A stretch of DNA of 36,206 nucleotides from Coriobacteriia bacterium (GCA_025361445.1 JANYLP010000074.1:1-36206); one strand, 5' to 3'; positions 6,842-17,263 are shown, counted from the first letter of the stretch. Translations and numbers: made by a program. Notes: generated by a model not told the origin, from the letters alone.

Positions 6842-7834
6842 TCAGTCCTCGAGCCCATCCGGTCCCGCGAGCACGAGCCCGTACAGGATGTCATGTTCGC
6901 TGACGGTCGTCCCGCCGAGCCCCGAAAGCTCGATGATGGTCTCCAGTATGAGCGCGCCCGCCACGATGACGTCTGCCCGGGCGGGATCCATTCCCACGAC
7001 GCGCCTTCGCGTTGCGACGTCCATCGCCGCGAGCATCGCAAGCAGGTCCGCCACCTCACGTGCCGACAGATACGAGCCGTGCACCTTCGCGGGTTCGTAG
7101 ACCTCCAGCCCCTGGACGATGGAAACCAGGGTGGTACCCGTTCCGGCCAGCGTGATCAGCTCCTGCGGTCGCTCCCGCAGCGCTGCGAAGAACGGCCGCA
7201 TCTGCACCGCGGCCCAGTCGCGCGCCGCTTCCAGCTCTCCCGGCAGCGGCGGATCCGAGTGCAGGAACATGTCGAGCACGCGGCGCGAGCCGACATCGAG
7301 CGAGAGTCCGGACGCGATCCGGACCTCGCGGGCGCCGCCGGACTCACGGACCGACCCGAGCACCAGTTCCGTCGAACCCCCGCCGAGATCGGCGATCAGG
7401 ATGCCGTCGCCGGCAAGGCCGGTCGTGGCTCCCGCGAAGGACAGGCGCGCCTCGACGGGCCCCGCAATGATGAGGGGATGCACGCCCACAGCGGCGAGTG
7501 CCGCAAGGAACGCCGATCCGTTCGATGCGTCGCGCGCTGCGGAGGTCGCTACCGCGATCACGGACGCGGTGCCCGCTCCGGCGATGTCGGTGACGAAACC
7601 GGCCACCGCTGCCGCGACCCGGGCGATCCCTGCGCCCGACAGCGCGCCAGTCGCGTGGAGCCCCTCGCCGAGATGCGTCACGACGGTTCGCCGGAGCACC
7701 TCACCGACCTCGCGGCCATCGGTGTCGGCAACAAGCAGCCTCGTGGTGACGGTGCCGATGTCGATCGCCGCCACACGCAGGAAGCCCTGCGGGGGGGCCG
7801 GCGGAGAACCCTGGAATCGCTTCGCGGTGTTCAT
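6842..7834 (-). CDS. ppx: Ppx/GppA-family exopolyphosphatase/phosphatase
   Basis: Sugar kinase/Hsp70/actin-fold phosphatase that hydrolyses polyphosphate or pppGpp. The 330-residue protein has the phosphate-1 motif AAIDIGTVTTRLLVAD at about residues 22-37, the phosphate-2 motif ILIADLGGGSTELVLG near 150, and a C-terminal GTGTTLVSIVQG block. It resembles the short Ppx1/Ppx2 forms of actinobacteria (about 310-340 residues), which lack the C-terminal HD-type extension of E. coli Ppx. Start taken at the ATG at 7832-7834, 13 nt after the DUF501 stop; an upstream in-frame ATG at 7888 would overlap DUF501. It is the last protein gene of the housekeeping block and is followed directly by the tRNA. 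Polyphosphatase versus pppGpp hydrolase cannot be told apart here. Confidence 0.9.
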   Translation of the reverse strand: MNTAKRFQGSPPAPPQGFLRVAAIDIGTVTTRLLVADTDGREVGEVLRRTVVTHLGEGLHATGALSGAGIARVAAAVAGFVTDIAGAGTASVIAVATSAARDASNGSAFLAALAAVGVHPLIIAGPVEARLSFAGATTGLAGDGILIADLGGGSTELVLGSVRESGGAREVRIASGLSLDVGSRRVLDMFLHSDPPLPGELEAARDWAAVQMRPFFAALRERPQELITLAGTGTTLVSIVQGLEVYEPAKVHGSYLSAREVADLLAMLAAMDVATRRRVVGMDPARADVIVAGALILETIIELSGLGGTTVSEHDILYGLVLAGPDGLED

Positions 7835-7847
7835 GACCGCGATGCTA

Positions 7848-8354
7848 TCAGCCCGCGGACGTGCGTGGTTGGCATCGGGTATCCGCACACGCTTCTCCCG
7901 CCGGTGGCAGGATCATCGCGGCGACGGCCTCCCCGATCGGGTCGGGGAGGCCGGAGAGGAACGCGGCGAGCCGAGCGTGAAGGCACTTCACCGCGAGCGG
8001 ATCGACCTGCCCCGCGATGCCGACACTCTCACACGGGTCCGTTCCGTCGCCCTCAGACCGACGCGCCTCGCGGTAGGCGGCGTCGGCCTTCGCGACAGCG
8101 TCCGCAAACGCGACATCGCTCGCAACGTGCTCGGAAAACCGGGCGTTCTCGCCGGCCGATTCGAGATCGTGCACGGCGGCAACCAACTGCGGACACGTGA
8201 GCCAGAACGTGGTGGGAAACGGCGACCCATCCTCAAGCACCGGCGCCACAGCGATCACGAGCGGAGCTTGGCTCACGCACCGCGCCGCGACGCGCCATCG
8301 TCCGCGCGGCGGACGTCCCAGCTGCAAGGAGACGAGCGCCTCGTCAGGGTTCAA
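7848..8354 (-). CDS. DUF501 family protein
   Basis: 168-residue protein of the actinobacterial DUF501 family, function unknown. Recognisable blocks are LQLGRPPRGRWRVAARC near the start, PTTFWLTCPQLVAAVHDLES in the middle, and VKCLHARLAAFLSGLPDPIGE near the end with a CLHA-type Cys/His pair. DUF501 genes are habitually placed between ftsB and ppx downstream of enolase, exactly as here. It starts with TTG at 8354 and overlaps the end of the ftsB-like gene by 11 nt, which implies translational coupling. Conserved Cys and His residues suggest metal binding, but that is only a guess. Confidence 0.88.
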   Translation of the reverse strand: MNPDEALVSLQLGRPPRGRWRVAARCVSQAPLVIAVAPVLEDGSPFPTTFWLTCPQLVAAVHDLESAGENARFSEHVASDVAFADAVAKADAAYREARRSEGDGTDPCESVGIAGQVDPLAVKCLHARLAAFLSGLPDPIGEAVAAMILPPAGEACADTRCQPRTSAG

Positions 8355-8886
8355 CGGCCGTGCTCGGCTGTTCGAACCCGAAGAAGAAGTCCAGCAGTTG
8401 CTGGAGAAGGGGCGTTGCGGGGGTACCGGCGGCTGATGCGTTGGTCACTCCGGCGGGCTTGGTGGTATTGCCGCCTGACACGACGTAGACGGTGTCGTTC
8501 GCTTTTGCGAAACCGAGCTTCTCGCGTGCCGCCTTCTCGACGCCGGCAGGGGTGCTGAGAGCATCGACCTCTTTGCGCACGGCCTCCTCGCGCTGCTTCA
8601 GCGAGTCGTACTGCTGCTCGACGCCCGCGAGTCTGCGGCTTCCCAGATACTGCAGTCGCATCGCCGGATAGAGCGACCATGCGAGCACTGCGACAAGGGC
8701 GACGATCGCGATAGGCACCCATGGGCCTGCGGGCCGGCGGGTCTTGGCGCGCGAGGGCGTGGTGCGGGTGCGCGCGGGGGTCTTCCGGGTACGGGAAGTA
8801 GATGCGCCGCGCGACTTCGGGCCGCCAGGTGCGGTCCGGGTCGTACGTCGCGAGGCCCCGCGCTGCGTCGACGTGGTGCGTGCCAT
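8344..8886 (-). CDS. FtsB/DivIC-like septum formation initiator protein
   Basis: Bitopic divisome protein of the septum-formation-initiator family. FtsB/DivIC members bind FtsL and FtsQ/DivIB and help activate septal peptidoglycan synthesis. From the ATG at 8884-8886 the protein is 180 residues. A long Arg/Thr/Ser/Pro-rich basic cytoplasmic tail covers residues 1-54. One transmembrane helix (VPIAIVALVAVLAWSLY) lies at about 56-73. A coiled coil follows (LAGVEQQYDSLKQREEAVRKEV), then the family tail AAREKLGFAKANDTVYVV. A Gly/Thr-rich C-terminal extension follows. In-frame upstream ATGs at 8967 and 8949 are disfavoured because an extended -10 motif lies at 8948-8956. It overlaps DUF501 at its 3' end. 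Confidence 0.85.
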   Translation of the reverse strand: MARTTSTQRGASRRTTRTAPGGPKSRGASTSRTRKTPARTRTTPSRAKTRRPAGPWVPIAIVALVAVLAWSLYPAMRLQYLGSRRLAGVEQQYDSLKQREEAVRKEVDALSTPAGVEKAAREKLGFAKANDTVYVVSGGNTTKPAGVTNASAAGTPATPLLQQLLDFFFGFEQPSTAVEP

Positions 8887-8947
8887 GTCTGCGGTGTTTC
8901 TACGTGAGAAGGCCTGCGAATCCGACGCCTCCCAGGGCGTCGCGACC

Positions 8948-8956
8948 ATGATAGCA
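8948..8956 (-). promoter_or_regulatory. Extended -10 promoter element before ftsB-like gene
   Basis: The minus strand reads TGCTATCAT, an extended -10 (TGnTATnAT-like), in the 127-nt gap between pyk and the ftsB-like gene. It would start a transcript near 8941, upstream of the chosen ATG at 8886. No properly spaced -35 is present, which is acceptable for extended -10 promoters. Confidence 0.4.
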
Positions 8957-9013
8957 CCACGTGTCAAACCATAGACCTGTACCCGAGGCTGAGGCGGGAT
9001 ACACCCTGTCGAC

Positions 9014-10402
9014 TCAGACGGTGAGGACCCGCACCAGATCGCTCGAACCGGCGACGCCCGAAGCCGTCCCGGCGGTCAGTACGATGCGCTCCCCCGCACG
9101 CGCGAGCGCGAGCGCACGCACGATCTCGAGCGCTTCCGTGGTCGCCTGCTCGATCGTCGTGGGCGCCTCGCCGAGGGCGGGCACCACCCCCCACACGAGC
9201 GCGAGTGCACGCGCCACCGCCTCGACGGACGCGAGCCCGACGATCGGCTGCGGTGGCCGCAGGCGCGCCACCGCCCGGGCCGTGGCGCCGCTCTGCGTCG
9301 TCGTCACGATGGCGATGGAGCCGGTGTCGCGAGCAAGGTCGACCGCTGCCGCGGCGACCGGGGAAGCGGCGCCGGCGCCGGGATGGGCGTCGATGTCGGG
9401 CTCGCCGGAGTCCTCTGCCGAGCGGCACACCCGGTCCATGGTTGCGACCGCCTGCGCGGGGAAGGCTCCGATGGCGGTCTCCTCAGAGAGCATCACGGCG
9501 TCCGCGCCTTCGAACACCGCGGTGGCGACGTCGGAGGCCTCGGCTCGCGTGGGACGCGGCGAGGACACCATCGACTCGAGCATCTGCGTGGCGACGATGA
9601 CCGGTTTGCCGGCATCGCGGCACGCCGCGACGATGTGGCGCTGCGCCGGCGGCACCGCTTCGGGAGACGTCTCCACCGCCAGGTCTCCGCGGGCGACCAT
9701 GACGGCGTCCGCGGCGGCGATGATGGCGTCCAGTTCGACGAGCGCTTCGTGCTTCTCGATCTTGGCGATGATGGGGACCGTCCGGTCGCCCATGGCGGCC
9801 CGCAGCCGGTTCACGTCCGCAGCGCTGCGCACGAACGACTGAGCGACGAGGTCGACGCCTGCGTCGAGACCCCAGTTCAGCAGTTCCAAGTCGCGTTCGG
9901 TGACCCCATCGAGCGCCAGACACACTCCCGGCACGTTGACGCCCTTGTGCGAGGAGAGCGCGCCACCCCGCACCACGCGGGTCACCACGTCGTCGCCACC
10001 CGTCCCCTCGACGACCAGCTCGATGGCACCGTCGTCGAGCACGATGCGGTCCCCAGGCTCCACGTCAGCGGCGAGTCCGGAGTAGGTGACGCACGCGCGC
10101 GACTCGTCACCCATGCACTCGCCAACGCCGAGCACGAAGGCTGCGCCCTCTTCCAGCACGACGCCGTCGGCCATGTCGCCTACACGGAGCTTCGGACCGG
10201 GGAGGTCCAGCAGCACGCCGACGATCCGGCCTGCGGCAGCTGCCTCGAATCTCACGGCCGCCAGTCGACGAACAAGATCATCGAGGGTTCCGTGCGAGGC
10301 GTTCAGGCGCGCCACGTCCACGCCCGCGGAGATCACGTCGCGTAGTACCCCGGGCGCGTCACACGCCGGACCGATCGTCGCAACGATCTTCGTGCGCCGC
10401 AT
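9014..10402 (-). CDS. pyk: Pyruvate kinase
   Basis: Glycolytic enzyme converting phosphoenolpyruvate and ADP to pyruvate and ATP. The 462-residue length fits the bacterial type (about 470). Visible motifs are RRTKIVATIGPACD at the N-terminus, VARLNASHG (substrate site), VLLDLPGPKLRVG, a B-domain from about residue 70 to 165, the catalytic lysine block PIIAKIEKHEAL, MVARGDLAVE, and VIVATQMLESM, followed by PTRAEASDVATAVFEGADAVMLSEETAIG. The C-terminal allosteric domain is present but short. Departures from the common form are GDLAVE in place of GDLGVE and PPAQRHIV in place of the usual PxxQKxII. It follows enolase after a hairpin, so its level may be set separately from eno. Confidence 0.95.
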   Translation of the reverse strand: MRRTKIVATIGPACDAPGVLRDVISAGVDVARLNASHGTLDDLVRRLAAVRFEAAAAGRIVGVLLDLPGPKLRVGDMADGVVLEEGAAFVLGVGECMGDESRACVTYSGLAADVEPGDRIVLDDGAIELVVEGTGGDDVVTRVVRGGALSSHKGVNVPGVCLALDGVTERDLELLNWGLDAGVDLVAQSFVRSAADVNRLRAAMGDRTVPIIAKIEKHEALVELDAIIAAADAVMVARGDLAVETSPEAVPPAQRHIVAACRDAGKPVIVATQMLESMVSSPRPTRAEASDVATAVFEGADAVMLSEETAIGAFPAQAVATMDRVCRSAEDSGEPDIDAHPGAGAASPVAAAAVDLARDTGSIAIVTTTQSGATARAVARLRPPQPIVGLASVEAVARALALVWGVVPALGEAPTTIEQATTEALEIVRALALARAGERIVLTAGTASGVAGSSDLVRVLTV

Positions 10403-10429
10403 TCTCCCACCGGCTTCCGGAAACGTGAA

Positions 10430-10461
10430 GGGACGGACGCCCGGACCCGGACGCCCGTCCC
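10430..10461 (-). terminator. Hairpin between eno and pyk (terminator or attenuator)
   Basis: GGGACGG pairs with CCGTCCC around an 18-nt GC-rich interior immediately after the enolase stop. Only a weak T-rich stretch follows (TTCACGTTTCC), so it may be a partial terminator or an mRNA-stabilising structure. Confidence 0.45.
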
Positions 10462-10470
10462 GCGGGTCCG

Positions 10471-11763
<1,293 letters not shown>

Positions 11764-12552
11764 TTAGCGCTCCCCCTCTTTCGCCTGGCGCCACAGCGCC
11801 TCTTGCGTATCGATACCCATGTCAGCAAGGTCGCGGCCCTGACTCGCCGCCGCCCGCTCCATACTCGTGAAGCGCCGGATGAACTTGGCGCACGTCATGC
11901 GCAGCGCCTGCTCCGGGTCCAGGCCCATCTTGCGCCCTACGTTGACGACCGTGAAGAGCAGGTCGCCGAGCTCGTCCTCGGCCTCGGGCGTGCCGTGGTC
12001 GGTCGCTTGGAGCTCCGCTATCTCCTCGTGGACCTTGGCCCACACGTCATCGACCGTCTCCCACTCGAACCCGGCCCCGACAGCGCGGCGCGAGATCTTC
12101 TCGGCGTACGTGAGCGCCGGGAGGTTGGGCGCGATACCTTCCAGGATGCTCGTGTGCTCCTTGGCGACGTTCTCCGTGCGCTTGATCGCGTCCCAACGGG
12201 TGACGACGTCGGCGGCGGTCTCTGCGACTGCGTCGCCGAAGATGTGCGGGTGACGCCGCTTCAGCTTCTCGACGATGGTGGCGGCGACGTCCTCGATGTT
12301 GAAGCGATCCTCGCCGGCGGCGATCTGCGCGTGGAAGACGACCTGCAGGAGTACGTCGCCCAGCTCGTCGCGGATCTCATCATCGTTGCCGCCCTCGATC
12401 GCGGCGACCGCTTCGTACGCCTCCTCGAGTAGGTGCCGACGCAGCGTCATGTGCGTCTGCTCGCCGTCCCACGGACAGCCGTCGGGGGCCCGGAGGACGG
12501 CCATGATGCGCACGAGTTCGTCGAAACTGCTCCCGTGCGTATCGGTCGTCAC
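11764..12552 (-). CDS. mazG: MazG nucleoside triphosphate pyrophosphohydrolase
   Basis: MazG hydrolyses nucleoside triphosphates to monophosphates and pyrophosphate, clearing aberrant nucleotides and, in E. coli, limiting ppGpp. The 262-residue protein has two tandem all-alpha MazG domains. The first contains LRAPDGCPWDGEQTHMTLRR, the metal-binding LLEEAYEAVAAIE and DELGDVLLQVVFHA. The second contains VHEEIAEL and DELGDLLFTVVNVGRK. The ExxE-12-ExxD arrangement of helices is visible in both. It sits between a secreted foldase gene and eno, abutting eno with no spacer. Confidence 0.95.
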   Translation of the reverse strand: MTTDTHGSSFDELVRIMAVLRAPDGCPWDGEQTHMTLRRHLLEEAYEAVAAIEGGNDDEIRDELGDVLLQVVFHAQIAAGEDRFNIEDVAATIVEKLKRRHPHIFGDAVAETAADVVTRWDAIKRTENVAKEHTSILEGIAPNLPALTYAEKISRRAVGAGFEWETVDDVWAKVHEEIAELQATDHGTPEAEDELGDLLFTVVNVGRKMGLDPEQALRMTCAKFIRRFTSMERAAASQGRDLADMGIDTQEALWRQAKEGER

Positions 12553-12591
12553 CGCGCCCCCGTCGGAGTCGAGGCTTGAGATGTCGGTCGG

Positions 12592-13623
12592 CTACTTGCC
12601 GGCCGTCGGTGTCGTCGTCGAGGAGTTGAGCGCCCGGTTCGCCTCGATGAGCTTCTGGAGCTCGGCGTCCATGTACGTGATCGTCGCCTTGGTGCGGAGG
12701 TCCGCGATGTAGGCGCCGAACTTCTCGGAGCGCGAGGAGGACTCGAGCGTCTGACGGATCGTCGCGGTCGCCTCGGCCAGGGTCTGCGTCGAAGCGACGC
12801 GGCGGCCCAGAAGCCTGATGACGTGCCAGCCGTACTTCGACTGGACCAGAACGACGTCGTTGATCTTCATGTTCTTCATGGCGTCAGCGAACTCCGTCAC
12901 GTACGTGGACGGGTCGGCCCAACCCAGGTCGCCGCCGGTCGCGGCACTGCCGGGGTCCTTCGAGTTCTTCTTGGCAAGGGCCGCGAAGTCCCCGCCGCCC
13001 TTGACCTGCGCAAGCACGGTCTGTGCCGTCGCCTTGTCAGTGGTGGCGAATAGGATGTGCTCGGCGTGGACCTGCGCGGGCGTGGAGAACTGCGAGGGGT
13101 TCTGGGTGAAGTATGCCTTGATCTGAGCATCGGTCACGGTCACCGTCCCCGTTGTGACCTTGGCTGAGACCGCGTCGCGAAGCATGTTGCTCGAAACCTG
13201 AGCACGCAGCGACTCCATGGTGAACCCGGCGGTGGTCATCGCAGTCGTGAGACCCGCCTCGCCGCCGTACTGCGTCTGAAGCTGCGCGACGTACGCGTCG
13301 ATCTGCGCGGGGGTCACGGAGACGCCGAGGGTGGCGGCCGCCTGCTTGATGAGCTCAAGGTCGATGAGTCCCGAGAGGACCTGCGCACGATACTGCTTCT
13401 CGATCCCGGCCCCGGCGGTTCCCTCGAAGGAGGCCGGCTGGGCGGTCTTCACGCGGGCGACCTGCTCGTCGACGGCCGACTTGGGGATCTCGGCGCCGTT
13501 GACAACGGCTATGGCGGACGCAGAGGGCGCGGCGGCGTTGGTGCATCCGGTGGCAGTCAGGCCCGCAAACGCGAGGATGGCCACGAGGGGAAGGGCGATG
13601 GGGCTGAAACGACGGCGGGTCAT
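12592..13623 (-). CDS. SurA/PrsA-like peptidyl-prolyl isomerase lipoprotein (parvulin type)
   Basis: Extracytoplasmic foldase, 343 residues. The N-terminus is a lipoprotein signal, MTRRRFSPIALPLVAILAF, with lipobox LTATGC so Cys27 would be lipidated. Residues about 38-150 form a SurA-N-like helical chaperone domain starting IAVVNGAEIPKSAVDEQV. Residues about 185-280 form a parvulin PPIase domain: HAEHILFATTDKATAQ, FAALAKKNSKDPGSAATGG, LGWADPSTYVTEFADAM and SKYGWHVIRLL. Ribosome binding site AAGGAG lies 6 nt before the ATG. It lies between mfd and mazG on the same strand, 27 nt after the mfd stop. Client proteins are unknown. Confidence 0.9.
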   Translation of the reverse strand: MTRRRFSPIALPLVAILAFAGLTATGCTNAAAPSASAIAVVNGAEIPKSAVDEQVARVKTAQPASFEGTAGAGIEKQYRAQVLSGLIDLELIKQAAATLGVSVTPAQIDAYVAQLQTQYGGEAGLTTAMTTAGFTMESLRAQVSSNMLRDAVSAKVTTGTVTVTDAQIKAYFTQNPSQFSTPAQVHAEHILFATTDKATAQTVLAQVKGGGDFAALAKKNSKDPGSAATGGDLGWADPSTYVTEFADAMKNMKINDVVLVQSKYGWHVIRLLGRRVASTQTLAEATATIRQTLESSSRSEKFGAYIADLRTKATITYMDAELQKLIEANRALNSSTTTPTAGK

Positions 13624-13650
13624 GGACGCTCCTTGATATGCGAAGGACAG

Positions 13651-16600
13651 TCAGGACTGCACAGTGTGCTCGAGTATAGCAGCCAGCGCTTGTAACACTC
13701 CGTTCATCACGGGTTCTCCATAGCCGAGCGGCAGCTGGAGTTTGCGCTCCCGCTCGACGTACACGGCGCCGAACGCCGCGAGGGTACCGCGCTGCTCGGC
13801 GGTCAGCGAAACGGGCTGCACGACGACGCGGTTACGCACGACGGCGACGTTCGTCGCCCCGATCACGCTCGCGAGTGCACGGGCGCGAGCCACTCCCGCC
13901 AGGTTGACCGCGACCTCCGGCAGAGGGCCGTGACGCTCGACGATGTCGGCGACGATCGCCTCCACCGCTTCTGGCGTGGCCGCTGCGGCGAACCGCCGGT
14001 AGAACCGGACGCGCTCGTCTGCAGCATTGACGTACTCCTCGGGGAGGAACGCCTTGACCGGCACGTCCACGCGCACGTCCGGATGGGCAATCTCGGGCTC
14101 GCCACGCGCCTCGGAGACGGCTTCGCGCAACATCTGCGCATACAGGTCGAAGCCGACCGCGGACATGTTGCCGTGCTGCTCGGCACCGAGAAGCGAGCCG
14201 GCCCCGCGGATCTCAAGGTCGCGCATCGCGACCTTGATGCCGCTTCCCAGATCCGTGAGCTCAGCGATGGCGGTGAGTCGCTCGGCGGCCTGCTCAGTGA
14301 GCTGCTTGCCGCGGCCGAACAGGAAGTACGCGTACGCCTTGACGTGACTGCGGCCGACTCTTCCCTTGAGCTGGTAGAGCTGCGCGAGTCCGAGGCGCTC
14401 GGAGTCCTCGATGATGAGCGTGTTGGTGTGCGGGTTGTCGATGCCCGACTCGATGATCGTGGTGGCGACGAGCACGTCGATCTGGCCGGCGGCGAAACCC
14501 TCCATCGCGCGCTCGAGCTGGTGCTCGGACATCTGGCCGTGAGCGACGCCGATCGTCGCCTCGGGCACGAGTTCGCGAACGCGAGCGGACGCCTGCTCGA
14601 TCGTCATCACCCTATTGAATATGTAGTAGACCTGTCCGCCGCGCGCCAGCTCGCGCCGGATCGCGCCCTGCACCATGTCGGCCTCGAACTCGCCCACGTG
14701 GACCTGAACGGGGAAGCGGTTGGGCGGCGGCGTGTCGATGACCGACATGTCGCGCACCCCACCGAGCGCCATCTGCAACGTTCTCGGGATCGGAGTGGCG
14801 GACAGCGTGAGCACGTCGACTTGCTCGCGGAGATTCTTCAGATGCTCCTTGTGCTCGACGCCGAATCTCTGCTCCTCGTCCACGATGACGAGTCCGAGCT
14901 CGTGCGGCACGACATCGCGCGACAGAAGCCGGTGCGTCCCGATCAGGATGTCGACGCTGCCCTCGTTGAAACCCTTGAGCGCCGCATCCTGCTGGGCCTT
15001 CGTGCGGAAGCGCGAGAGGACCTCGACGTGCACCGGGAAGGCGCCGAAGCGGTCGGTGAAGGTGGTGAAGTGCTGCTGGGTGAGGATGGTCGTCGGGCAC
15101 AGCACCATGACCTGCTTGCCGTCCTGCGTGGCCTTGAACGCGGCGCGGATCGCGACCTCGGTCTTGCCATAGCCGACGTCGCCGCAGACAAGGCGGTCCA
15201 TCGGCTTGTCCGATTCCATGTCGGCCTTCACGTCGGCGATGGCGGAAAGCTGATCAGGCGTCTCGATGTACGGGAACGACGCCTCCATCTCCCGCTGCCA
15301 GTTCGTGTCGGGACCGAAGGCGTAGCCGGTCGCCGCGCTACGGCGAGAGTAGAGGTCCACCAGGTCGAATGCGAGCTTCTTGGCGGCCGCGCGGGCCTTG
15401 CCGGTGGCGCGCGACCAGTCGGCGGTGTTCAGCCGCGTGACGCGTGGCGCGCTCTGGTCGGGCCCGACGTACTTCGTGACGCGCTCGAGCTGCTCGACCG
15501 GGACGTAGAGCCTGTCGCCCTTCGCGTACTCGAGAAGCAGGTAGTCGCGCTCGGCGCCCAATACCTCACGGCGCGTGATCTCGCGGAACAGCGCGATGCC
15601 GTGCGTCGAGTGGACGACGTAGTCGCCGGGCTTGAAGTCGAAGGTGAGCGCGGTGGGGTCGTAGGTCGCCTGCGAGCGGCGGCCGCGCGGGAACGCGTCG
15701 TCCACGCTGACCACGGCGAGGCGCGCGTCGGAGACGACGAACCCGGCCGAGATGTCGGCCACGCCGAGGTTGACGACCTTCGACGTCAGGCCGCCGGCGA
15801 CGTCGCGCTCGCTTCCCGGGACGATGTGGCTGACACCGGAGTACAGCGCGACCGGCAGCCCGGAGTCCGTCAGCGTCGCCGCGAGGGTGTCCCGCTGGCG
15901 GCGGTCGCGCGCGAGCATGAGCACGGTGTGGCCCGTATCGACCAGGCCCTTGAGCCCCGCCACCGTCTTGCTCTGCCCGCCCGCTACGTCAGGGCGCCGT
16001 GCAACGAGCTCGGCGTCGGCCGAGACGCTCGATTGGAGGATCGAAAGGAACGTGAGGCGCTGACGCCCACCCAGGTCGAGCTTCGAGGGGGCGACGAAGT
16101 AGGCGCCCACGTCCTGGCCGGTGACGTCGCCGGCCTCCTCGGCCTCCGCGTGCACGCGCACGGTGTCGTCGAAGACGGCGCGCGGCTCTGCGACGATCAC
16201 GAGCGCGTCCTTCGAGAGGTACTCCGTGACCGAGGCGAGCTCGCGGTAGACGTAGGGCAGGTAGGCCTCGACACCGTCGAAGTAGACACCCTGCTCGAGC
16301 ATCTCGAGCTCGTGCGCGACGATCGGCTCGCCGAGACTCCTGCGCTGCAGGTCGCGGAACCCGGATCGGTACGGGTGCGCGACGTCCTTGGCGGTGCGGT
16401 TCGAGAGCCGGATCTCGCGGCACGGGAACGCCTCGATGCGCGCGACGTCGCCGACGCTCTGGCCCGTGGAGGGCACGTAGCGGCGGACCGACTCGATCTC
16501 CTCGCCGTCGAGTTCCACCCGGACCGGGTAGTGCGCGTCCGACGGAAAGACGTCGAGCGTGCCGCCGCGCGCAGCGAACTGGCCCGGGTCCTCGGCCACC

Positions 16601-17103
16601 TCGACGCGCTCGTAGCCCATGCGGGCGAGGCGGTCCGTCGTCTCCTCAAGATCAAGCGTCGCGCCGACAGCGAGCACGAGCGGCGCGAACGCCTCCGAGG
16701 CGCCGCGCGGCGGGAGCAGCCGCAGCAGCCCCGCGGCAGAAGCGACAACGATCGCCGGGCGGTTCTCCTGCAGCGCGAACAGCGCACGGGCGCGGCGTCC
16801 GGTGATGCGCACGTCGCCCGGTTGGCGCGACCACGGGTAGTTCGCCGGCTCAGGCAGCGGCAACACGAACTCCAGTGGGAGGTAGGCGGTCAGCTGGCGC
16901 GCGAAACGATCGGCCGCGTCGGATCCGGAGACGACCACGAGTGTGGCGCGCGGGTTCGAGCGGAACGCGGCGGCCACGAGCAGCGGGCGCGCCGAGGGCG
17001 GCGCGGCGAGCGTGAAGTCATCGCCTTCGCGAAGTGCGGTCTGCGTCTTGGCGAAGCCGGGCGCCCGTTCGAGCAGGGCCGAGAGGTCTGCGAGAAGCGA
17101 CAT
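13651..17103 (-). CDS. mfd: Transcription-repair coupling factor
   Basis: Mfd is a DNA translocase that removes stalled RNA polymerase at lesions and recruits UvrA. From the ATG at 17101-17103 with ribosome binding site GAAGGAGA it is 1150 residues, the normal size. Order of domains: UvrB-homology module (residues 1 to about 350, with NYPWSRQPGDVRITGRRARAL), RNA polymerase-interaction domain near 488 (DFKPGDYVVHSTHGIALF), and superfamily 2 helicase motor. The motor has Walker A CGDVGYGKTEVAIRAAF near 639, motif II VDEEQRFGVEHKE near 741, LSATPIPRTLQMAL and QLKGRVGRSHVKAYAYF. The TRCF C-terminal domain follows to the end. An in-frame TTG/ATG-type extension to 17166 exists but lacks an equally good ribosome binding site. 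First gene of the long minus-strand block. Confidence 0.97.
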   Translation of the reverse strand: MSLLADLSALLERAPGFAKTQTALREGDDFTLAAPPSARPLLVAAAFRSNPRATLVVVSGSDAADRFARQLTAYLPLEFVLPLPEPANYPWSRQPGDVRITGRRARALFALQENRPAIVVASAAGLLRLLPPRGASEAFAPLVLAVGATLDLEETTDRLARMGYERVEVAEDPGQFAARGGTLDVFPSDAHYPVRVELDGEEIESVRRYVPSTGQSVGDVARIEAFPCREIRLSNRTAKDVAHPYRSGFRDLQRRSLGEPIVAHELEMLEQGVYFDGVEAYLPYVYRELASVTEYLSKDALVIVAEPRAVFDDTVRVHAEAEEAGDVTGQDVGAYFVAPSKLDLGGRQRLTFLSILQSSVSADAELVARRPDVAGGQSKTVAGLKGLVDTGHTVLMLARDRRQRDTLAATLTDSGLPVALYSGVSHIVPGSERDVAGGLTSKVVNLGVADISAGFVVSDARLAVVSVDDAFPRGRRSQATYDPTALTFDFKPGDYVVHSTHGIALFREITRREVLGAERDYLLLEYAKGDRLYVPVEQLERVTKYVGPDQSAPRVTRLNTADWSRATGKARAAAKKLAFDLVDLYSRRSAATGYAFGPDTNWQREMEASFPYIETPDQLSAIADVKADMESDKPMDRLVCGDVGYGKTEVAIRAAFKATQDGKQVMVLCPTTILTQQHFTTFTDRFGAFPVHVEVLSRFRTKAQQDAALKGFNEGSVDILIGTHRLLSRDVVPHELGLVIVDEEQRFGVEHKEHLKNLREQVDVLTLSATPIPRTLQMALGGVRDMSVIDTPPPNRFPVQVHVGEFEADMVQGAIRRELARGGQVYYIFNRVMTIEQASARVRELVPEATIGVAHGQMSEHQLERAMEGFAAGQIDVLVATTIIESGIDNPHTNTLIIEDSERLGLAQLYQLKGRVGRSHVKAYAYFLFGRGKQLTEQAAERLTAIAELTDLGSGIKVAMRDLEIRGAGSLLGAEQHGNMSAVGFDLYAQMLREAVSEARGEPEIAHPDVRVDVPVKAFLPEEYVNAADERVRFYRRFAAAATPEAVEAIVADIVERHGPLPEVAVNLAGVARARALASVIGATNVAVVRNRVVVQPVSLTAEQRGTLAAFGAVYVERERKLQLPLGYGEPVMNGVLQALAAILEHTVQS

Positions 17104-17263
17104 GCGGAAGGTCTCCTTCGTGCGCGCGGGCTTGCGCGCGTGCGCGTACACGGGTCCGAACAGCACGACAGCCCCGCGCCGGAGCCCGGGGCGGGGTGCG
17201 AAACATGCTGTGCGAGGGTATGCCCGAGCGGGTGCGGGGTCAAGCCGGGAAGGAGACTCGCGC

